From: a virus
IMG/VR virus record: IMGVR_UViG_3300031772_000001
Span: 62,001 to 126,000 of that record
Reading direction: 5' to 3' (one strand)
DNA length: 64,000 bases
In this document: positions 16,631 to 25,240 of the stretch, in pieces
Numbering within the stretch: position 1 is the stretch's first letter
How the letters are laid out: each line of letters begins with the position of its first letter
The notes under the pieces: model-generated
What the model saw: the letters and a program-made list of their open reading frames with translations, nothing else
What the model was told of the DNA's origin: nothing
The model's database searches: none
Translations under genes and position numbers: made by a program

Positions 16631-16660
16631 CACACAGAAAAACAAAAGTAAACTTCTTAC

Positions 16661-16933
16661 CTATCCAACATCCTTTCGCACGTCCCTCCTCTCAACTGCC
16701 TCACTTACTTTAAGCACACGACCACTCAACAACTTCCCATTCATGTCAACTATAGCTTTCTTAACAAGGTCTTCACTTTCCATCTCAACAAAAGCATAAC
16801 CTTTAGATTTTCCTGTTTCTTTGTCCTTTACAATAAAAACCCCAATTACCTTCCCGCTAGTAGAAAAAGCCTCTACCAACTCTTCATCTGTTAGCTTAAA
16901 TGGAATATTACCTACATAAAGTCTCTTAGACAC
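16661..16933 (-). CDS. RNA recognition motif (RRM) protein
   Basis: 90 aa, a single RRM: RNP2 LYVGNI at residues 5-10 and RNP1 KGYAFVEM at 44-51, with the usual beta-alpha-beta-beta-alpha-beta spacing, and a short charged tail. Matches the small RNA-binding proteins of cyanobacteria and other bacteria. Binds single-stranded RNA through the aromatic residues on the two RNP strands. Target unknown; a phage-encoded RRM is uncommon. Confidence 0.92.
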   Translation of the reverse strand: MSKRLYVGNIPFKLTDEELVEAFSTSGKVIGVFIVKDKETGKSKGYAFVEMESEDLVKKAIVDMNGKLLSGRVLKVSEAVERRDVRKDVG

Positions 16934-16946
16934 AGATACTCCTTGG

Positions 16947-17465
16947 CTAATTGTCTATAAACTGAGCAGGTAGACGATCTGACTTGGGAGCGTCATACTT
17001 CAAAGTCTTCAAGGCCCAATGACACTTATCAAGCGTCTCCACCTTACTTCTCAGTATATTCTCTACATCCACTAGCCGAGATATGTAGAAGTTCACATCT
17101 TTTGCAAAACTCTTTACTGAACCTTCCCCACACTCCCGCTCCGTATTATGTAAGAAAACTCGCACTTGTATCTTCTTAGTTGCCAGTTCGTGCATCGCAT
17201 TAGCAACCTTTATCAATGCAGACTCATACTGTGCTACCAACTTAGCAACAAAACTCCAATTAAGAATACCGTTATTCACAATCTCATTTATTGTAGGAAA
17301 ATCATCAACTTTCACACAAGCTATACCAATAGGCCCGTTTTGTGGGTTATCATTCACAAGACCCATAGTGTACTCAGAAATCAACTTCAATAATCTTTCC
17401 TGAGAAGATAAATTGTAAGCTGAATTAGGATTAGTAACTGGAGACGGGGGCTGTGAAATATTCAT
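16947..17465 (-). CDS. hypothetical helical protein, 172 aa
   Basis: Proline-rich first 20 residues, then helices throughout with a coiled-coil-like segment at 75-160. Unrecognised. Sits between the RRM and uracil-DNA glycosylase genes with 12-13 nt gaps. Confidence 0.65.
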   Translation of the reverse strand: MNISQPPSPVTNPNSAYNLSSQERLLKLISEYTMGLVNDNPQNGPIGIACVKVDDFPTINEIVNNGILNWSFVAKLVAQYESALIKVANAMHELATKKIQVRVFLHNTERECGEGSVKSFAKDVNFYISRLVDVENILRSKVETLDKCHWALKTLKYDAPKSDRLPAQFIDN

Positions 17466-17477
17466 ATAAAACCTTTC

Positions 17478-18179
17478 TTAAACAAGCCACTTCAGTCTTC
17501 CTTCTCTGTCTGCCTCTATAATCTCTTTTGCAGCCGTAAGGTAAGCAAACACTCCCCCTGCAAGCTCATTACCTCGCTGTGTAGCTGCTGGATGTGGTAC
17601 AGGGAAGACAAGAAGAGGTTTACCATAAAAACGGGCTTGATACACGTCACCAAATATCCGCATGATGGACATAAACTCGTAACCCATCGTCTGCTTCAAA
17701 GCATCCCCTCCAAGAAGGAAGAGATACTTCATATTTTTCAATCTAAGAAACTCTAAATATCGCCAGACAGAACACCATAGAAGTTCTACATCCGTAGGTG
17801 AACGATCCTTTTCTGTGTGACAAAGCAAGGCATTTGTTAGGTATATTTTTGATCTATCAACACCAAGAGTCTCAAGGTATCTCATAAACCATGCACCAGT
17901 AGTCGAAGACGGATGAAATGGTTTACAGTAAATATCCTCAGTAGATCCTGGATTTCTACCAACAAACACTGTATCTGCTGTAACATCCCCCTCAGACAAC
18001 ACAACATTTTTTGATTCTTTACGTGCATCACAAGACACACAATTTGACATCATAAATCGAAACTTCTGATAATCCATATCTGAAAACCGAGCAATAACAG
18101 ACTTATAATACCCTTGGTACTCCTGTCTCTCATACACCAGTTTATTAGTGTAAGGCTTGATGAAAACGCCGGAAGACAC
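17478..18179 (-). CDS. uracil-DNA glycosylase, family 4/5-like
   Basis: 233 aa. NCVSC at residues 46-50 gives the first cysteines of an Fe-S-type site. VFVGRNPGSTED (about 71-82) is the active-site motif (family GEAPGxxED). FHPSSTTGAWF, YLTNALLCH and a C-terminal VPHPAAT match the later motifs. Removes uracil from DNA, consistent with the phage's dCMP deaminase raising dUMP. GTG start with AGGAG upstream. Confidence 0.85.
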   Translation of the reverse strand: MSSGVFIKPYTNKLVYERQEYQGYYKSVIARFSDMDYQKFRFMMSNCVSCDARKESKNVVLSEGDVTADTVFVGRNPGSTEDIYCKPFHPSSTTGAWFMRYLETLGVDRSKIYLTNALLCHTEKDRSPTDVELLWCSVWRYLEFLRLKNMKYLFLLGGDALKQTMGYEFMSIMRIFGDVYQARFYGKPLLVFPVPHPAATQRGNELAGGVFAYLTAAKEIIEADREGRLKWLV

Positions 18180-18196
18180 GCATACTCCTAAGTAAA

Positions 18197-18271
18197 TTGC
18201 GGGAACTGGATTTGAACCAGTGATGCATGGTTATGAGCCATGTGTCTTAGACCGGGCTAGACGACCCCGCA
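18197..18271 (-). tRNA. tRNA with CAT anticodon (Met or Ile2)
   Basis: 75 nt cloverleaf. Acceptor TGCGGGG/TCCCGCA (one G-T), D stem GTCT/AGAC, anticodon stem CATGG/CCATG with loop CTCATAA, T stem ACTGG/CCAGT with TTCAAAT loop, discriminator A. No CCA is encoded. CAT could be elongator Met or, after lysidine modification, Ile (AUA); an initiator is unlikely because position 1-72 is a T-A pair. Its 5' end overlaps the 3' end of the gene at 18247-18492. Confidence 0.93.
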
Positions 18272-18492
18272 TTATTTTCAAGGTACTTCTTCTTGTACCA
18301 CTCCAACCATTTCTGATATACCTTACCTTTCAAGTCAACATCAATAATCCCATCAAACTTTTCTGGGTCCAATCTAAACTCAAGCTGAAAATGCCTTATG
18401 CAAAAAGTCAAGCACCCTACACGAACCATAAACCTCTCAACATTATCACAACAAACACACTCGTTATTTACAAAAACAACAACCTTAGCCAC
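18247..18492 (-). CDS. cysteine-rich protein, 81 aa, ending inside the tRNA gene
   Basis: GTG start with GAGGGGG six bases upstream, 1 nt after the upstream stop. Cysteines at ECVCC (11-15) and near 27-34 with a His suggest metal binding. The last seven codons (AGSSSPV) and the stop are made from the tRNA acceptor and D arm, a 25-nt same-strand overlap. Tail residues are therefore probably functionally neutral. Confidence 0.65.
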   Translation of the reverse strand: MAKVVVFVNNECVCCDNVERFMVRVGCLTFCIRHFQLEFRLDPEKFDGIIDVDLKGKVYQKWLEWYKKKYLENNAGSSSPV

Positions 18493-18493
18493 A

Positions 18494-19240
18494 CTACCCC
18501 CTCAACGCCAACAAAAAATAAAGAACCCGACTATCCATCGGCACCTCATTCTTTATACGAATAACCTCACTCAAAACAACAGGAATACTTTCAGGCTTAA
18601 TTACATTCTCTAAAGAAGCCAATAATCGTAGATAATAGTCAGAAAATCTCTTGTCCTTCCTGTTATCCTTAGACTTAAACTTATATAACATTGTCAAGAC
18701 AGAGGAGAATATCTCATTAGCAGACAACCTCTTTCTAAGTAAGAAATATTCTGCTACCAACGCCTCCTTAGATTCTCGCAATGCCTCGAACAACTGGTAC
18801 ATCCGCTCTTGTTTTTCAAAAAGCTCGTGATACCACCTGCCTAAGACTATGGACATCTTGATAAAGAAAAAGAACTCCTGATCCGTGAAAATCTTCTTCT
18901 CTTTCCACTTCTGCTCCTGTCCCTCTTTCACCGGAGGACAAGCATACTTCTCAACAACCTTTGTCAACCGAAGTCTCTTTATCTCAGACACATATTTCGT
19001 AATACTATCTGAATTTTCAAACTTTCGGTCAACAATATGTGAATCATTCTTTGTTACTATCACATAATCAGTAAATCTATGCTGCATCTGCCTGTCAATC
19101 TCAACTATCTTATCCTTCGGCTGAACAAAATAAATAACTTTCCCACTCGCGCCACTCCACTCAACATCAGCTACCGTCTTGTACCCTGGGAACAAGAAGT
19201 ATAAAAGTTGAATAGTATCTTGATTAAAGTAGACCCTCAC
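18494..19240 (-). CDS. hypothetical protein, 248 aa
   Basis: N-terminal 90 residues alpha/beta, the rest helical with aromatic EFFFFIKM and LYFLLALRG segments. GTG start. No motif recognised; not obviously a membrane protein. Confidence 0.65.
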   Translation of the reverse strand: MRVYFNQDTIQLLYFLFPGYKTVADVEWSGASGKVIYFVQPKDKIVEIDRQMQHRFTDYVIVTKNDSHIVDRKFENSDSITKYVSEIKRLRLTKVVEKYACPPVKEGQEQKWKEKKIFTDQEFFFFIKMSIVLGRWYHELFEKQERMYQLFEALRESKEALVAEYFLLRKRLSANEIFSSVLTMLYKFKSKDNRKDKRFSDYYLRLLASLENVIKPESIPVVLSEVIRIKNEVPMDSRVLYFLLALRG

Positions 19241-19242
19241 AG

Positions 19243-19410
19243 TTACTCCATCCCTACTTCTTGATCCCCTATGTCCTCATAACAAACATCATCCTCGTAC
19301 TCATCTCCATTACTCTCCTCTTCCTCCTCCAAGTCATAAACAAACGCTTCCTCTTGCCAATAAAACTCCCGAAACTCGTGTGAAGATAGATCAGTAGTTT
19401 GTATTGTCAT
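19243..19410 (-). CDS. acidic small protein, 55 aa
   Basis: ATG at 19410 overlaps the upstream stop (ATGA). Strongly acidic with a DLEEEEESNGDEYEDD run, no positive patch. Could be a DNA mimic or anti-restriction-type protein, but acidic composition alone does not show it. Confidence 0.65.
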   Translation of the reverse strand: MTIQTTDLSSHEFREFYWQEEAFVYDLEEEEESNGDEYEDDVCYEDIGDQEVGME

Positions 19411-19886
19411 AAGTATATCTGCCTCATTTTATCTTTTGTTGGTAAATTAGTCCGGTCTATCGCTACATGTAAAGGGTAGTACGAAACTGCTAACCTTACC
19501 CAATCCGAATCTGTAACATTACCCTCCACAAAATCTTCACACACCAATTTGAAATTGTCTGCTTCTCTTTTCAAAATCACTGGTGTCTTCTTAACCGTCT
19601 TAAACCTTGACAGAAAGATAGGTGAGAAGTTATCCTCAGATGCAAGGCATATCAACGGGATCTTTGTTTCCTCTATAAATTTCAACAATTTTGAATAATA
19701 CCTTTGCAAAACTGACAAGTTAGAAAGAGCTACCGGACTGTTCAAAGAAATGCATGAATATTGCCTAATGAAATCAGATAAGTCCTCTTGTCCCGTAACT
19801 ATATTAATGTCAATCCCACAAGCAGCCAAGTTTTCGTGTAGGACCGCAAGATGGGATGATATTACTAGTGCAGGATACTCACTCAC
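19407..19886 (-). CDS. possible clamp-loader small subunit (Walker-less AAA+)
   Basis: 159 aa. The middle reads like a degenerate delta-prime/DnaX core: LLKFIEETKIPLICLASEDNFSPIFLSRFK corresponds to the LLKxLEEP...IL(A/T)T...SR(C/F) region of clamp loaders. No P-loop is present. A DnaX-like ATPase at the left edge would be its partner. The remaining sequence is not recognised, so this is a lead rather than a firm call. Confidence 0.4.
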   Translation of the reverse strand: MSEYPALVISSHLAVLHENLAACGIDINIVTGQEDLSDFIRQYSCISLNSPVALSNLSVLQRYYSKLLKFIEETKIPLICLASEDNFSPIFLSRFKTVKKTPVILKREADNFKLVCEDFVEGNVTDSDWVRLAVSYYPLHVAIDRTNLPTKDKMRQIYL

Positions 19887-20302
19887 TGTAGTTCCTTACC
19901 GCGACGGTTTTTCAAGGCTATCTGACACAGCAGGTCAGCCCTCTCGTTATAAAATGAACCCGCGTGTCCCTTCTGCCACACCCACACAACCTTTTTATGC
20001 GGAATAACCAGCCTGTCAATTTCTTCCCAAAGATCAATATTTGCCCCTCTATTCCAACCCTCATTCATTGTATTAACAAGGTACTGACTATCGGAAAATA
20101 TCGTCACTACAGCAACACCGCGCTTCAACGCGCTCAATCCCTGAATTGCCGCCATCAACTCCATTCGATTATTTGTCGTGTGTTCTGACACATACCCTGA
20201 AATGTCTTTAGTCTTACCTTTACAAACAAAAACCGCAGCCCAAGACCCTGGCCCCGGATTACCTAGACACGCCCCATCGACGTAAATCTCCACATACTCC
20301 AC
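19883..20302 (-). CDS. rnhA: ribonuclease HI
   Basis: 139 aa with the full RNase HI active site: D9 (YVDGACLGNPGPG), E48 (NNRMEL), D71 (SDSQYL) and D123 (NERAD), plus H113 in KGHAG. Degrades RNA in RNA-DNA hybrids, removing primers. Overlaps neighbours on both sides. Slightly shorter than E. coli RNase HI at the C-terminus, as in many phage versions. Confidence 0.95.
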   Translation of the reverse strand: MEYVEIYVDGACLGNPGPGSWAAVFVCKGKTKDISGYVSEHTTNNRMELMAAIQGLSALKRGVAVVTIFSDSQYLVNTMNEGWNRGANIDLWEEIDRLVIPHKKVVWVWQKGHAGSFYNERADLLCQIALKNRRGKELQ

Positions 20303-20727
20303 TATGAATTTACTCCAACGTAGGGAAATGTATCAATAACCTCAATATAGTTCTTTTCCATCGAATGTGCCAAAAAAGCCGCAGTAACTTCCTTTTCAGC
20401 CGTACCCTGAATAACTCCGGGGGATACCCTATTGTATGCACAAAGTAAACATCCGTCTGTATCTACTGCCGTGTTACCCCCATGAGCACGTATACCATCA
20501 AATCCCGGAACATTCAGCAACAAAATCATCTGTCTTTGAAATCTATTTGAAAAGTTTACCACCACCTCATACCGTCCAGCCGGTATCGCTGTCTTACCGG
20601 GCACTTTCACAGCACCCTTTGGCCTGACCACATCTTCCAACATGTAACAAAATCTGGCATCGTTTACTACAAAAATCCCCTCTGTCCAAGAAGGATTATA
20701 CAGTTGACGCAAAAGATATGTCTGCAT
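20302..20727 (-). CDS. DUF5675 family protein
   Basis: 141 aa. TAIPAGRYEVVVNFSNRF, then VPGFDGIRAHGGNTAVDTDGCLL match the conserved IPxGxY...S.RF...PGF.GIRxHxGNxxxDTxGCxL pattern of DUF5675. The fold resembles L,D-transpeptidase/YkuD-like barrels, with His, Asp and Cys conserved. Found in phages and secretion-system loci; cell-wall related activity is suspected but not shown. Confidence 0.8.
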   Translation of the reverse strand: MQTYLLRQLYNPSWTEGIFVVNDARFCYMLEDVVRPKGAVKVPGKTAIPAGRYEVVVNFSNRFQRQMILLLNVPGFDGIRAHGGNTAVDTDGCLLCAYNRVSPGVIQGTAEKEVTAAFLAHSMEKNYIEVIDTFPYVGVNS

Positions 20728-20738
20728 TTTCTCTCTCC

Positions 20739-21734
20739 TTAATTGTTAATAACTGGTTGCAACTTCATCAATGAAATACCTATCTCAATACGCTCCTCAT
20801 CGGTCAAATCACGCACCGCCCTCCTCTTAATCCTCGTCTTCTGAGACTGAGACAGCTTATCAAGATCAATCATTTTCCCCTTATCCGTCACTGCTACCCA
20901 CTTACTTTTTGGAACACCAACCCACCCCTCAAAATACCCGTCCAAGTCATCAAAACCACCCCTCGGGGCACACAATTTTTTGTCTTTGTCTCTGTTCTTC
21001 ATAGAAACTACATCAAAATACTCCCGCCTACCATCAACCCTATCTATCCCGGAAAGTATGGACCTACAGCCCTGAAGTATCTGGTGTATTCTAGTGATAG
21101 ACACATTAAATAACTCAGCAATTTCTGTATTAGACCAATCCTCCAAGTGAAGGTAATAAATCCAATAATGACAAAACCAAACCGTTACTTTCTCGGGTTG
21201 TCCTTTGATGTTTATATAAACTTCGTGATCCTCGTGAATTTTTCCGTGAAAAAGATGCTTACGCCTGTCCTTGGGAAGAACACTAATTGCTTCCTGTAAA
21301 ATTAACTCACCCAAAACATCAACATTATCATCATCTGGAATAACATCGTAAAGTGACAATTCCTCCCCTTCTTCACACCTGAAGGTATTGCGAGATACCT
21401 TCATCTTACGAGAATCCTCTCTAAGAATATCGACTGCCCTGTTTTTCATTCCCCGAAGAAGATAATAGAACTTTGTACAAATTCTCACTGACGGGTCAGA
21501 CACTACTCCATACTTTTCAAGGAATTTAGATTCCTTAAAATGAATGTAGCAATTAGATATAAACTCGTCAATTTCCATGATGTAACACAAAGACGGGTAT
21601 CTCTTAAAAAGTCCAAAAGCCAACGGGCGAAAGTAATCCAACGCCTCCTTAACCGTAAACGAAGTTACAGTTACCACAGGAGAATTATCGGTTGTAGACA
21701 CAGAATCAAGGACTATGGAAGTAGTGGGCAGCAT
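20739..21734 (-). CDS. RNA polymerase sigma-factor-like protein
   Basis: 331 aa. Residues 35-110 resemble sigma region 2 (DEFISNCYIHF, then FYYLLRGMKNRAVDILRED). Residues about 200-222 are a helix-turn-helix like region 4 (WSNTEIAELFNVSITRIHQIL). The C-terminal 100 residues are basic and unrecognised. If functional it would redirect host RNA polymerase to phage promoters. The CGTAtaAT elements at 15867, 16606, 46900 and 49541 are candidate targets. Confidence 0.65.
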   Translation of the reverse strand: MLPTTSIVLDSVSTTDNSPVVTVTSFTVKEALDYFRPLAFGLFKRYPSLCYIMEIDEFISNCYIHFKESKFLEKYGVVSDPSVRICTKFYYLLRGMKNRAVDILREDSRKMKVSRNTFRCEEGEELSLYDVIPDDDNVDVLGELILQEAISVLPKDRRKHLFHGKIHEDHEVYINIKGQPEKVTVWFCHYWIYYLHLEDWSNTEIAELFNVSITRIHQILQGCRSILSGIDRVDGRREYFDVVSMKNRDKDKKLCAPRGGFDDLDGYFEGWVGVPKSKWVAVTDKGKMIDLDKLSQSQKTRIKRRAVRDLTDEERIEIGISLMKLQPVINN

Positions 21735-21759
21735 CCAATCCTCCGATATTCTTTGAGAT

Positions 21760-22158
21760 TTATTCCATTGTTTTCTTTAGGTCATCCTCAGTCACTCCTA
21801 ACCCTACCGCAAGTTTCGATAGAGTCTCTGAATTAACCCCCCGAGTCACACCCCTGATAATTTTTGATATTGCCATCTGAGTTACACCACTTTGAAAAGC
21901 TAAGTCATGCTGAGAGTAACCCAACTTAGCCATCTTCTTCTTGACAAAAGCACCAAGAGAAGATGTAGCTGTAGGCTCAAATATCTTATCAAAAATTATC
22001 TTAGGAACTGACAGGCACACATTATCTTCCCCTACTTTTGCCGCAACCTGCACAGAGTCAGTCTCCTTGCAGTATAGGAGATAGTGCCATTCCTTCACGA
22101 TACAATGAAAGACCTGACTTGACTTGCTGGAATCAACTTTCAATCGCAATCGGCTCAT
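21760..22158 (-). CDS. Xre-family helix-turn-helix protein
   Basis: 132 aa. The C-terminal half is a standard HTH-3/Xre domain (YSQHDLAFQSGVTQMAISKIIRG, then LSKLAVGLGV). The N-terminal 65 residues are a separate beta-type domain resembling the HicB/antitoxin N-domain layout. No adjacent toxin-like gene is evident. Likely transcription regulator. Overlaps the DUF4326 gene by 26 nt. Confidence 0.8.
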   Translation of the reverse strand: MSRLRLKVDSSKSSQVFHCIVKEWHYLLYCKETDSVQVAAKVGEDNVCLSVPKIIFDKIFEPTATSSLGAFVKKKMAKLGYSQHDLAFQSGVTQMAISKIIRGVTRGVNSETLSKLAVGLGVTEDDLKKTME

Positions 22159-22519
22159 ATTCTTTTTCTCGCCTCAATGCCTCAAGGATATAGTGCTTCA
22201 TCACCGACCCATGACAAAACAAACCTCCCGCATCAACACAATCACAAACCAGAGTAACGTCCCCCTTTCGAGCTAATCCTACTAAAATAGAAAATGATGC
22301 TGCGAAATGCTCATCCGCAGACATCATATATGTAAGATACTCTCTGTAGTTAGTAAAGGCAAATCTTATCCTCTTGGTAAACACCCTTCCTACTACTCTA
22401 AAAAACCTAAAAGAAAACCACCGAGGAAACGGCTTGTACTTCTGCTCAAAAACCGACCCATCACCAATAAAAACTGAATTCCGAGAAACCCTTGCATTGC
22501 AGGAAATAACGTAAACCAT
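22133..22519 (-). CDS. DUF4326-like protein
   Basis: 128 aa. LVCDCVDAGGLFCHGSVMKHYILEAL matches the C-terminal CxC...CHGxVL signature of DUF4326; the N-terminal part is more divergent. The family is widespread in phages and unassigned biochemically. Confidence 0.65.
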   Translation of the reverse strand: MVYVISCNARVSRNSVFIGDGSVFEQKYKPFPRWFSFRFFRVVGRVFTKRIRFAFTNYREYLTYMMSADEHFAASFSILVGLARKGDVTLVCDCVDAGGLFCHGSVMKHYILEALRREKEYEPIAIES

Positions 22520-22527
22520 AACTCAAA

Positions 22528-23154
22528 CTACTTCCCGCGCCGAAACGTCACCAAACTGCCCTTTACAACTAACCCCTTTACAGTAGGCACAACACGACCA
22601 CTCAAAGAATACTTCACAACACCAGAAGTATGTGTTATATTTCTACATTGTAAAGTATTTCTAACAGTAGCAGATGTTCCCCACTCCCGTACTCTAAAAG
22701 TCTTAGAGATTATGACCGTACCCCTACGAAAATCATAGAACTTAATTGCATATCCAGTATCCGGTAACATATTCACATTTATAGTAAAAACTATCCAAAC
22801 TGTATCTCCCTTGCTAAAATCACTACTCAAATGCATCCTATCCAATTCAGCACCTCCTTTATTGACCCTTATCTGACTTATAGAATCCCCATCATGTAAC
22901 AACACAAATCTCCAATTCACCGATTGACCAACTGAAGGATCTGACTGATAATTCCAATGAGCTTGATGAGTCAAAAAAGCACACCCTCCCGTAGGATACA
23001 TCCTGTTATAACCACACCCAAGACCACAGGTATTTTCAGCCCCACCATACGAAAGAAAAAAGAAATCCCCTTCAAAATCTATCTGACTCTGACCAAAAGA
23101 CAACCCACAAAACAACGCAACAATTCCAAGAACCTTACCAAGAACCTTACACAT
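22528..23154 (-). CDS. secreted beta-sandwich protein
   Basis: 208 aa with a signal peptide (hydrophobic VLGIVALFCGLSFG, cleavage near residue 22). The mature chain is beta-rich with several cysteines. The last 35 residues (KYSLSGRVVP, KGLVVKGSLVTFRR) resemble the C-terminal segments of secreted Fibrobacter/Bacteroidetes proteins. May be acquired from such a host. Function unknown; an exported phage protein could alter the host surface. Confidence 0.65.
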   Translation of the reverse strand: MCKVLGKVLGIVALFCGLSFGQSQIDFEGDFFFLSYGGAENTCGLGCGYNRMYPTGGCAFLTHQAHWNYQSDPSVGQSVNWRFVLLHDGDSISQIRVNKGGAELDRMHLSSDFSKGDTVWIVFTINVNMLPDTGYAIKFYDFRRGTVIISKTFRVREWGTSATVRNTLQCRNITHTSGVVKYSLSGRVVPTVKGLVVKGSLVTFRRGK

Positions 23155-23184
23155 AACACACCTCCTGTTTATTAAAAATATTAC

Positions 23185-24498
23185 TTAGAACACCATATCT
23201 TTCAACATAGCCTCATAAACCTCACACTGATCCGAGTTCTTATCATCCCTCCACCGAATCAATCTACAATGACGTATCCTCATAGCCTTTGACGAAATAT
23301 TCTGCCCATCAATTTCTGCAACCTTACCCATAAATACCGGGTCAAGATGAGGAAGACCTTGCTCGTCTACAACTGTTATTGATTTTCGGAAATCCAAAGC
23401 AAGTCCAGAGATATTACCTATCTCATGTTGCACACGCTCACCATTAGGCTTTACAAGCCATACAGAGAACTTCAAAGTTCCCACCAAGCTCTCGTATGCC
23501 TTACCCTTATCCCCCGGCTCCCAACCGCTCACAAAGGCATCCATAGTGTCATTAAGCGCAGTATCCGTCAACGACCCTGAAACAGTACGCTTAATCTTAA
23601 TCCACTTACAGCGAGCACGACTCTCTTGTGCCAAGTACAGAGCTTTAACGTGCTTCGCAATCACTCCCTCACCCTTGGCCGCAATAATCTTTTCGTAAAA
23701 ATCCTTCTTGCCTACCTTATCGTAAACCGTCTCAAGAAACTCTACGTTAAGCCCCGCAGCCTTTTCCACAGTACAAACAATCCTTGTGACTTTCTCTCGC
23801 TCGATCTGTGTAAGCTGCCGGTTTCCACCCTCAATCAACCATGACCCATTAAAATTCATAACGTCAAAAGCAAAAAACTTCAGTGGACAACCTTCGTTTT
23901 TCTGAATTGAGATAGAGTCAGCATCGTTAAGACCAAGCAACGCAGTTACAGCACTCAACTGAGTCTCCGTATCCGAGACACCCCTTGACCTCATAACAGT
24001 GCTGATATTTGGATTCGTACAAACTAACTCTGAGTCTGCCATGTACTCATCAAACTGACAAGACAACTCTTCGAGATTAAGATTCGGTTGATAGATGTTT
24101 TTGTATTCTATCGGCAGATAATCACGAACTGAAATACCTCTTGAATAAAAATAAAGACCTTCCCCACGCACAAACACGCGCAATAAACGAACTCCGTCCA
24201 TCTTCTCCTGAAATCCCCACTCATCAGAGTCCCATATCGCAGCCTGCACATCAGGAGCAGCCGCGTTAAAACGATTAGCCAACATTGGACTTTCCAGCCT
24301 CATTACCATCTGTAAATGCTTTGGAATACGCCCGTCAGGATACCTCAATTTGAGATGATAATTACGAAGTGCTAGAATATAGTCATCCTTTGAGCACTTC
24401 TTTCCACCTGTCTTACTATTCCGTGTAGGCTCAACAAAAAGCCCGTACTGACGGCACTCTCTGTCTAAATCAGCAATTGTTCTTATTCCAATACCCAT
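23185..24498 (-). CDS. ATP-dependent DNA ligase
   Basis: 437 aa. Adenylation motif I K99-M-D-G-V-R104, motif III FFAFDV, motif IV EGVIAK, motif V KWIKIKR; a C-terminal OB domain follows. Seals nicks using ATP. A 90-residue N-terminal extension before motif I and an insert near 190-200 make it longer than T7 ligase and close to T4-type size. Confidence 0.92.
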   Translation of the reverse strand: MGIGIRTIADLDRECRQYGLFVEPTRNSKTGGKKCSKDDYILALRNYHLKLRYPDGRIPKHLQMVMRLESPMLANRFNAAAPDVQAAIWDSDEWGFQEKMDGVRLLRVFVRGEGLYFYSRGISVRDYLPIEYKNIYQPNLNLEELSCQFDEYMADSELVCTNPNISTVMRSRGVSDTETQLSAVTALLGLNDADSISIQKNEGCPLKFFAFDVMNFNGSWLIEGGNRQLTQIEREKVTRIVCTVEKAAGLNVEFLETVYDKVGKKDFYEKIIAAKGEGVIAKHVKALYLAQESRARCKWIKIKRTVSGSLTDTALNDTMDAFVSGWEPGDKGKAYESLVGTLKFSVWLVKPNGERVQHEIGNISGLALDFRKSITVVDEQGLPHLDPVFMGKVAEIDGQNISSKAMRIRHCRLIRWRDDKNSDQCEVYEAMLKDMVF

Positions 24499-24507
24499 GA
24501 GATCCCC

Positions 24508-24903
24508 TTAGACATCACTAATCTTCGACACCCGCTGACACCAATTCAACGCCCACTGATTCCGAACATCCTCATAACAAGAGTTCCCGGCCCTATCACC
24601 GAGCTTTGCAATAAGTTTTTTCAAAAAGAACACCATCTCATGTTGATTAGACCTATGCTGCTCTACAAAAATCTCTGCTACTGCCTCTGAATCCAGCCCC
24701 TCAAAATCAAAAGGGGTCTTACTGACCAATGCAGCAAAACCCTCTATAACCTTCCGGTAACGCTCCACTTTTCTCCTCAGAGCCTCACGATTCGCACAAC
24801 CCACACAGACAGACTCCCCGTGTGTGAGCGGCCCTACGGTGTCCAGATACAACCGCGTACCATCTTGTACAATACTCTTATGGCAGATGAAACAAGACGG
24901 CAT
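24508..24903 (-). CDS. zinc-finger protein, 131 aa
   Basis: N-terminal C4-8-C pattern CFIC (4-7) and CVGC (33-36), as in small treble-clef fingers, then a coiled-coil and helical C-terminal part. Likely nucleic-acid or protein binding. Function unknown. Confidence 0.65.
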   Translation of the reverse strand: MPSCFICHKSIVQDGTRLYLDTVGPLTHGESVCVGCANREALRRKVERYRKVIEGFAALVSKTPFDFEGLDSEAVAEIFVEQHRSNQHEMVFFLKKLIAKLGDRAGNSCYEDVRNQWALNWCQRVSKISDV

Positions 24904-24908
24904 ATCAA

Positions 24909-25142
24909 TCAGCCCTTCACAATATCTTCCCGAACAACAGTCACACCATGCTTTTCAAGGTACTTAATCACCGTGTTGTGCAAAATCAAATCGTCTACCA
25001 ACTTGCGCTTAACCCTGAGCTTCTTAACCTCTCCCTTTTCGACCTGAGATAAAACCTCAAGCAGATCGAACCTGCCCCGAATAGCAAGCTCAATCCATAA
25101 TCTCTGCTCAACATCCTTGCTAAACCCGTTCAATATACTCAC
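24909..25142 (-). CDS. hypothetical protein, 77 aa
   Basis: I use the GTG at 25142 with GGAGG eight bases upstream. A longer frame to 25220 would translate through the promoter at 25162-25190. Helical and lysine-rich, no motif. First gene behind that promoter. Confidence 0.65.
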   Translation of the reverse strand: MSILNGFSKDVEQRLWIELAIRGRFDLLEVLSQVEKGEVKKLRVKRKLVDDLILHNTVIKYLEKHGVTVVREDIVKG

Positions 25143-25161
25143 TTGTGACTCCTCCCTCTTG

Positions 25162-25190
25162 AATATAATCTTTGAAAACTGTAAAGTCAA
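25162..25190 (-). promoter_or_regulatory. sigma-70-type promoter P5
   Basis: Minus strand TTGACT, 17-bp spacer, TATATT. Upstream AAAAACTTC resembles the AAAAGTTTTTGAAG block of the other four promoters. Transcription would start about 12 bases before the SD of the 77-aa gene. Confidence 0.75.
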
Positions 25191-25240
25191 GAAGTTTTTG
25201 AAAAAAGATTGAGTAACCAAGCCAAGAACCGGGCTAACAA

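Noticed and set aside
16556-16645. Hydrophobic N-terminal extension of the HU-like protein resembling a signal peptide
   Set aside because: A perfect AGGAGG precedes the internal ATG at 16555; the extension covers the promoter-like element.
16332-16799. Plus-strand frame with collagen-like Gly-Ala-Thr repeats
   Set aside because: It is the antisense of the APV repeat in the HU-like gene; no SD and no plus-strand gene context.
25143-25220. Longer TTG start for the 77-aa protein
   Set aside because: Would translate through promoter P5; the GTG at 25142 has a good SD.
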